Of a DNA stretch of 64,000 bases, positions 58,910-64,000 are shown in pieces. This DNA is from Diplocarpon mali (Eukaryota > Ascomycota > Leotiomycetes > Helotiales > Drepanopezizaceae): assembly GCA_024741835.1 (NCBI GenBank), contig JAENRP010000076.1, forward strand, positions 105,974 through 169,973, in the 5' to 3' direction. The notes under the pieces are model-generated. The model was not told the origin of the DNA. It did no database searches and saw nothing but the letters and a program-made list of their open reading frames with translations. A program made the translations under genes and the position numbers. Each line of letters begins with the position of its first letter. Position 1 is the first letter of the stretch.

Positions 58910-61900
58910 TCAAAACACCACGAGCCCATCGCCCTCATCTCTCTTCAGCTCATAAGACAACACCGAGTGATCCGTGTAGTGCAGTACCAAGCGCCCTGGG
59001 AAATGAAGTCAGGACGGCTCCAGGAGTATCTGCCCTCGAGTCCACACCACGAACTCTGGCCAGACAAAATCAGAGGTACTGGGACCCCGAAACTTACAGA
59101 TCTTCCTCTGGACCGCACCGCACGGGCCCCTCCCTTGCAGCGGCGCCACGGCCATGCCCAGCAACGGTCTCATCGGCCGGTAGTCCCCCTCGTGGCTACA
59201 GAGCGGCAGGATCAGGTCCAGGCGGAACATCAAGATCGGGGCGGTCTTCTTCGAGAAGCAGTCTTCGAGCCGAGTCAGTGTGAAGAGGCCGACTCGCCCT
59301 TTCTGCGAGGCCACGACTAGGAGTGAGAGTTCTGCTATGACGTGATACATGTTCTGGGGAAGAGTCAGCATGCGATGTCCCTCGGGGCAGACAACAGGTC
59401 GAGGCTCGGGGCAGCATCAGGGGGGCTCGCAGAGGGGAATAACGGCTAGGCTCACGAGACGGTCGTAGTTATCGAGGAAGGCTTCAACAAAAGCACTGCG
59501 CATACGTTGTTGGGCAAAGCCTCTGCATATCGTACTCAGCGCTTCTGGATTTGGCGGTAGCAGCTCAATCTACTCCGGAGGTCAGCACCGACTCAGGATC
59601 CCTAGCACGCTTTCGGGAGGTTGAGAGCGCCTACATCGTAGTTGTTCATCCGGATGATGGCCGTCGTGCCATCCCGAGCTCGCATCACCTGGGGGCTTTC
59701 TGGCAACGCAAATCCTGCCGCTGGTGGCGATTGCCCAGGGACGGGCTGCAGCAGAGGCGCGGCCACGATCTCATGCCCTGAGGCGCAATCCCACGTCAGT
59801 ATTGTGGCTGGGCGTCGAGATAGATCGGCTTGTGAGACTCACAATTGTTAAACCGATGCCTGACCTCCGCCGGTAGTTCGAAGAAGTATTGCAGAGCATT
59901 CGTGTCGCTACGGCTAGTCGTATCGCCCCTCTCCTGCTCTTTCACCGAATTCTCGGTCTCTTCAATCCATTTCCGAACGCGGGTGTCCTGGCGCCAGCTT
60001 TCTGATTCGAGGATCTCTGTCATTCCCGCGACCCAGTTGCGGTCGGTAAGATCAGGCACGTCGGCTGGCCTGCGGAGCGCGTATTTCCCGTCGCTGTTGT
60101 GATCCTTGAGTAAGCTCAAGACAAACACCCTCTTCTGCTCCAACGCATCGTCTTCTACCTCCGAAGTAGAGGGGCTCTCGTCACTCTCTAGCTCGAGCAT
60201 GTCATCGAATGACTCGGTTGTAGGGCTCGGCCGCAGCATGGCCGAGAGCTGTGGAGGGTGGATTGGGGAGTTTTCCCTGACATCAGTGATACTAGACTTG
60301 GGTAGCGTCAGCATTGCATCGTGCTGTCGGTGCTTCGGCTCTCCGGCTCTCGACCCGGCGGACTCCTGGGGCTTCGAAACGGACATGTGCGAGAAAGAAA
60401 GGAAAAAAAAAAACATACGGTGATTTCCAATGATTGGGAACGTTGACTGCGAGAATCTGTGCGCACTTTGAACGCGTCCGTCATCTGTGGCACCCCAAGC
60501 GCCTCTTGAGGTCTACGCAAAATTAACTTTCACGCCCCGAGCCGATGGATAGACCGGGTGAACATGGGACGCCTTGGCTGCACTTGCAACGCCGAGCGGA
60601 TGACCTTACTGACCTGGCGACCTTGCCGGAAGGTCCCGGGCAACGCACCACGTTGGAATCGGACGGCGCGTTTGACTTACGTTGAAACCATCTTGAACGC
60701 ATCAGCAGACACGCAGACGACGCCCCAGCCTCTAGACTCTATTTCGTCTTCATCCGAGTTCCAGTGCTCGACCTGTGGTTCTTCGATAGGTGGTGATTCG
60801 AGCGTCTCGGCCGTCGTCAAGTCAAGGGCCCACAGCTTGCCATTTATATCAACGGCTACGACCATGGAGGCTTCTCCCCTCTCGTCACTGAGGAAGTCGA
60901 TAGATGGGACGTTGTGACCCCGAGATCCGAGGGATAGTCGCATCCTGGTGTTCATACGTCCTGTACCCTTCGTCAGTGGCGGACGCGATCTGCCGTGACT
61001 TGCATGGCGAGTTGACGTTATGACCAGCCATGCCAGTGCACCAGGACTTCTTGAGAGCCGGGCCGCGATCGCTCAAATGAGAGCGACGGCCACGGCCTCC
61101 CCGAGGTACAGGAAGGTATCCCCAAGTGACCATCGGAGCCAGCGCAACGCGATACGAGCGAGTGCTACTTACGGTAGTGATCAGCCAATCCGCCATCCGC
61201 TTCTCCAAAGCGAAGCGTACCAACAGGAGTGTAGAGTTGCGTCTTCGAGCTCAGCGGGTCAACAAAAGCACCCCGATCACATTCATCGTCGCACCGGCGT
61301 TCAGCGTTGGAGTCGATCCCTATCGCGATGCCAGGTTCTGCATTTCAAACGGTTAGCAGAGCGAGATTCTCGGAAGCGATACTTGTGATGGTGGAAGAAA
61401 GAAAAAAAACGACAAGAGAAATGCCGAGATTCAGGGATCTGGGAGACGACCCCCAACACCTACGGAAGACTATGACTTCTCTGAAATTGGTGCCGGTAGC
61501 GATGAGCCGCGAGACTTTGTGGATGGCTAGCCCCCACGCGCTTATCCCGACGTTCTCGTGGAAGAAACTGCTCTGCGTCAGGCCCGCGAACGGCAAAGGT
61601 CGCCAGAACATGACCTACGGCTTGACCGCACCCCGCGGCACTCCCCCTCGCGTGCTGCCCGCCCGGGTCGCCTCGCGCTCCAGCTGATGGGTGTAGTACG
61701 CAATCACGTCCCCGTCGTCGCAGCCCATCAGCAGGATCTCGTGGTCCCCGAGCGGGCCGACCTTCAGGTTGTTGACGTCGTGGGCGTGCACGCGATCGAG
61801 ACACCCGGGCACGCCGTCGGCCCTCTCGGTGCGCGGCAGGTCGACGACCAGGTCGGGCGTGGCGGGCAGCGTCTGGCGGAGGTCTCGGGGGATCGTGAGG

Positions 61901-62124
61901 TGCAGCTCGTCGCCGTAGACGGCGCAGTAGAGCTATCAGCCTGTTTAGCCTTCGCGCCGCGCACATGGTTGGGGGAGGTGGTTACAGACGTTGAAGTCGT
62001 GGGAGAGGGCCACGAGATTGGAGCGCCATGCTGCCGTGCGGGGGGGAGGCCTCGCGCCGTCTCGGCGGGGAAACTAGACACGTTGAGTGCAAGGCTCTCG
62101 GGGGATGGTCTCGGGGCGAGGCAT
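58910..62124 (-). CDS. crt10: CRT10-family protein
   Basis: A minus-strand gene with about ten short introns. Phase-consistent exons: 62033-61990, 61932-61619, 61567-61464, 61337-61173, 60960-60681, 60512-60419, 60365-59843, 59777-59635, one or two around 59,430-59,600, about 59,357-59,083, and a last exon ending at the TGA at 58910-58912. Family motifs in order: RSNLVALSHDFNLYCAVYGD; LGDHEILLMGCDDGDVIAYY; FFHENVGISAWGLAIHK then SRLIATGTNF; GSRGHNVPSIDFLSDERGEA then AVDINGKLWALDL; IAELSLLVVASQKGRVGLFT; RPLLGMAV; and near the end WRLVLHYTDHSVLSYEL. Yeast Crt10 is a beta-propeller-like protein linked to regulation of ribonucleotide reductase genes and to a Cul-type ubiquitin ligase. The acidic, Ser-rich middle is poorly conserved. 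The 5' end is uncertain: 62124 is one possible ATG, in GC-rich sequence. The exon junction near 59,560-59,635 is also unresolved. Confidence 0.8.
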
Positions 62125-64000
62125 ACCCGCTGTCGCCCTCGCTGGCCGTGGAAGTTCCCGACATGGACCTCGTCGAAGATCCTCGTACCCGCCATCCTGC
62201 CGAGGGAGCACCGCCGAGCAAATCAGACATCGATCGCCGGGCGCCCCCGAAACCGGTCCTCGGGTCTGCGGAAAGGGGGGATCCACGGGTTTCGGCGACG
62301 TCAACTGTGGAAGGGCAGCGCTTCGGCGGGGGGGGGGGGTGAGGATGTCCCCCCCTTCGGACCCGCGATGTGTCGACGGTGACGGGGGGTCGTTGACGAG
62401 GCTGGCCCCCTTGCAAGGCTACCCCACCGCTTATCGATAAGGCTTCTCCCCATCGTGCGGGGGGGACGTACACCCGGTGCTCTTGGCGCCAGGAGCCGCG
62501 TGCTCTCGGCCGGGGCACGCGAGTGGGATCAATCGAGTAGGACGAGCTGACCATGATGGCTTTGCAAGAGTCAGTCAGACTCGACCATGATGGCCTTGCA
62601 AGAGTCACTCAGACCCGACTATGATCCTCTTACAAGAGTCACTCAGACCCGACCATGATGGCCTTGCAACAGTCACTCAGACTCGACTATGATCCCCTTA
62701 TAAGAGCCAGTCAGACTCGACTATGATCCCCTTACAAGAGCCACTCAGACTCGACCATGGCCTTGCAAGAGCCACTCAGACCCGACCATGATCCCCTTAC
62801 AACATTCACTCAGACCCAACCCTAATCACCTCGCAACAGCCGACCCGACCCAGTCCCGGGGCCTGTATCCCACTCCTCCACCCGTGAACTCTTCCACTCC
62901 ACGCAGAGCTCGCGCCGCGTCGCTGCATCCCAGCCGTAGCGATGTGATACACCTCTTCCCCCCCCACCGAAAGACATCCAGGACAGGAAGTGTCACCTGA
63001 CATGTCCTCTTCCCCCTCCTCTCCACGCCTTGTCCGAGTCCGGGACATGCCCACAGTATGCCCGGTCACTCGCACTCCGGAGTCTGCGTACCCATCAGAT
63101 TCCTCTCCTGAGTCTGCATACCATCNACTCCGCCAATATCACTCGGTTCACGTCCCGCTCTCACTTCTTCCTAGTTCCTCCTCGGCAACCGAAGCCCGCA
63201 ACCGAAGCCATGTCGGCTCCAGCTGGCTCTTCCCCCTGGGAGATGAGACGATACCCTCCCCATCGGAGAGCGTCCGCGGCAAGACGGATCGGAGACGCGC
63301 TGACGCCCGCGCCGCTGATCAGCCGCGAGAGAAGCGCGAAAGAGCCCGCCGATGCGAGCGAGGCACGGCGGCGTGGGCAGCGGGGTCGCGCAGAGTCACG
63401 TGGTTAGCTCCTCTCCTCCCTGCAGAGGTCCCGCCGCTAGCTCTCTCACGTGTGCGCTCTTGGCTTGTCTGCTGGTGATCAGCGACCCCCTCGCGGCTCC
63501 CAGCTGACGCTTTCGGTGTGCGGCATCGGGAAAGGCCAGTGCCTGGGTTGCCATTTGCGAGCGAGGCATCTTCTCCGGCTCTCGTAGTAGGTGCTCCCGC
63601 GTCGGCATTGGGGTCCTCCGGGAAGACGGGGCTCCCGAGGACGAGGGATCTGGACGGTGCGCGGACTCGGCAGCGGACAGAGCGAGACCCCAAGTCGAGA
63701 GAGGAGAGGCCGCGCCAGGCAGGTGTGATGAGCCCGCTCGAAGGAGAGGTAGATCATCCTACTGCCGGACGCAGGACCAGATGCAACCCGACAATCCACC
63801 ACAGCGCAAGACGGGAGAAAGATGAAATATTTCTATAACAGGATATTATGGTATGGTATCAAAGTCGTACTGCAGTTGTAGATCCGCAAAAAGCAGCAGG
63901 GAAAATCTCAAAAAAATGCCAACGGGGATATCGTTCCGAGAACTCCGATTCCTCCCAGCAGACCCTCGTCCGCCGCAGGACGTGTACCCAATCATCATAG
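62125..64000. other. GC-rich flank without a recognised gene
   Basis: The left part is the 5' side of the CRT10-family gene; upstream exons may lie within 62,125-62,610, where minus-strand frames stay open. G runs are present near 62,330. A minisatellite occupies about 62,540-62,822. An ATG at 63,210 opens a 65-codon frame (MSAPAGSSPWEMRRYPPH...) that could start a gene running out of the window, but nothing recognisable follows. One ambiguous base (n) is present at 63,126. Confidence 0.4.
62540..62822. repeat. Minisatellite, about 35-42-bp unit, about seven copies
   Basis: Imperfect tandem units read CAGACTCGACCATGATGGCC followed by TTGCAAGAGTCACT, with variants in which GGCCTTGCAA is replaced by CCCCTTACAA. 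About seven copies are visible, some shortened. The array is non-coding as far as can be seen. Confidence 0.85.

Noticed and set aside
63210..63407. Start of a gene at the right edge (MSAPAGSSPWEMRR...)
   Set aside because: The composition is plausible but there is no recognisable domain and no splice continuation that I could verify before the window ends. It is noted only in the flank entry.
1..64000. tRNA, 5S rRNA, CRISPR arrays and telomeric repeats
   Set aside because: I looked for B-box-like GGTTCGANTCC words on both strands and found only fragments that do not fold as T-arms. There are no CRISPR-type spaced repeats and no TTAGGG runs.

Overview
This window is nuclear DNA of a filamentous ascomycete (Pezizomycotina). 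The genes carry many short introns of about 47-125 nt with GT..AG ends and fungal branch-point-like motifs. Protein families typical of fungi are present, and one gene encodes a giant Leashin/LAH-type 'involucrin repeat' protein, a family tied to Woronin bodies, which only Pezizomycotina possess. A transposon relic carries C-to-T stop codons of the kind left by repeat-induced point mutation (RIP). I cannot assign a class or genus from the sequence alone.

Layout: 1.4-4.0 kb (-) holds a ketopantoate-reductase-like gene with a long disordered tail. 4.0-12.0 kb is a gene-poor stretch with simple repeats. 12.0-14.0 kb (-) is the mRNA-export helicase SUB2, which shares a 369-bp head-to-head promoter with an RNase P/MRP Rpr2-type subunit gene (14.3-14.9 kb, +). 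16.2-17.8 kb (+) is an MFS drug/H+ antiporter-like transporter. 21.6-24.2 kb (-) is a TRP-like/flavin-carrier (ML-like domain) membrane protein. 25-38 kb is a decayed, partly AT-rich island: a Tc1/mariner-type transposase pseudogene with an internal 149-bp tandem duplication, a short fragment of a related element, and a large ABCB-type multidrug-transporter pseudogene interrupted by a roughly 360-bp insertion.

38.1-57.7 kb (+) is dominated by one gene. When I joined six exons by phase-consistent splice sites, the protein came to about 6,377 residues: a Ser/Arg-rich N-terminus, more than 45 degenerate Lys-cluster repeats, four 'ARQL' repeats, seven short Ala/Gly-rich hydrophobic islands, and a C-terminal coiled coil plus folded domain. 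This matches the Leashin architecture. 58.9-62.1 kb (-) is a CRT10-family gene convergent with it. Between the two lies a hexanucleotide (ACCGAT-type) array at 58.0-58.3 kb. The last 1.9 kb has a minisatellite and no recognisable gene.

The genes do not form an operon or an obvious biosynthetic cluster. They are ordinary fungal housekeeping and cell-biology genes flanking a transposon-decay island. All exon coordinates were worked out by hand from splice signals and reading-frame continuity. Family assignments come from recognised motifs, not from database searches.
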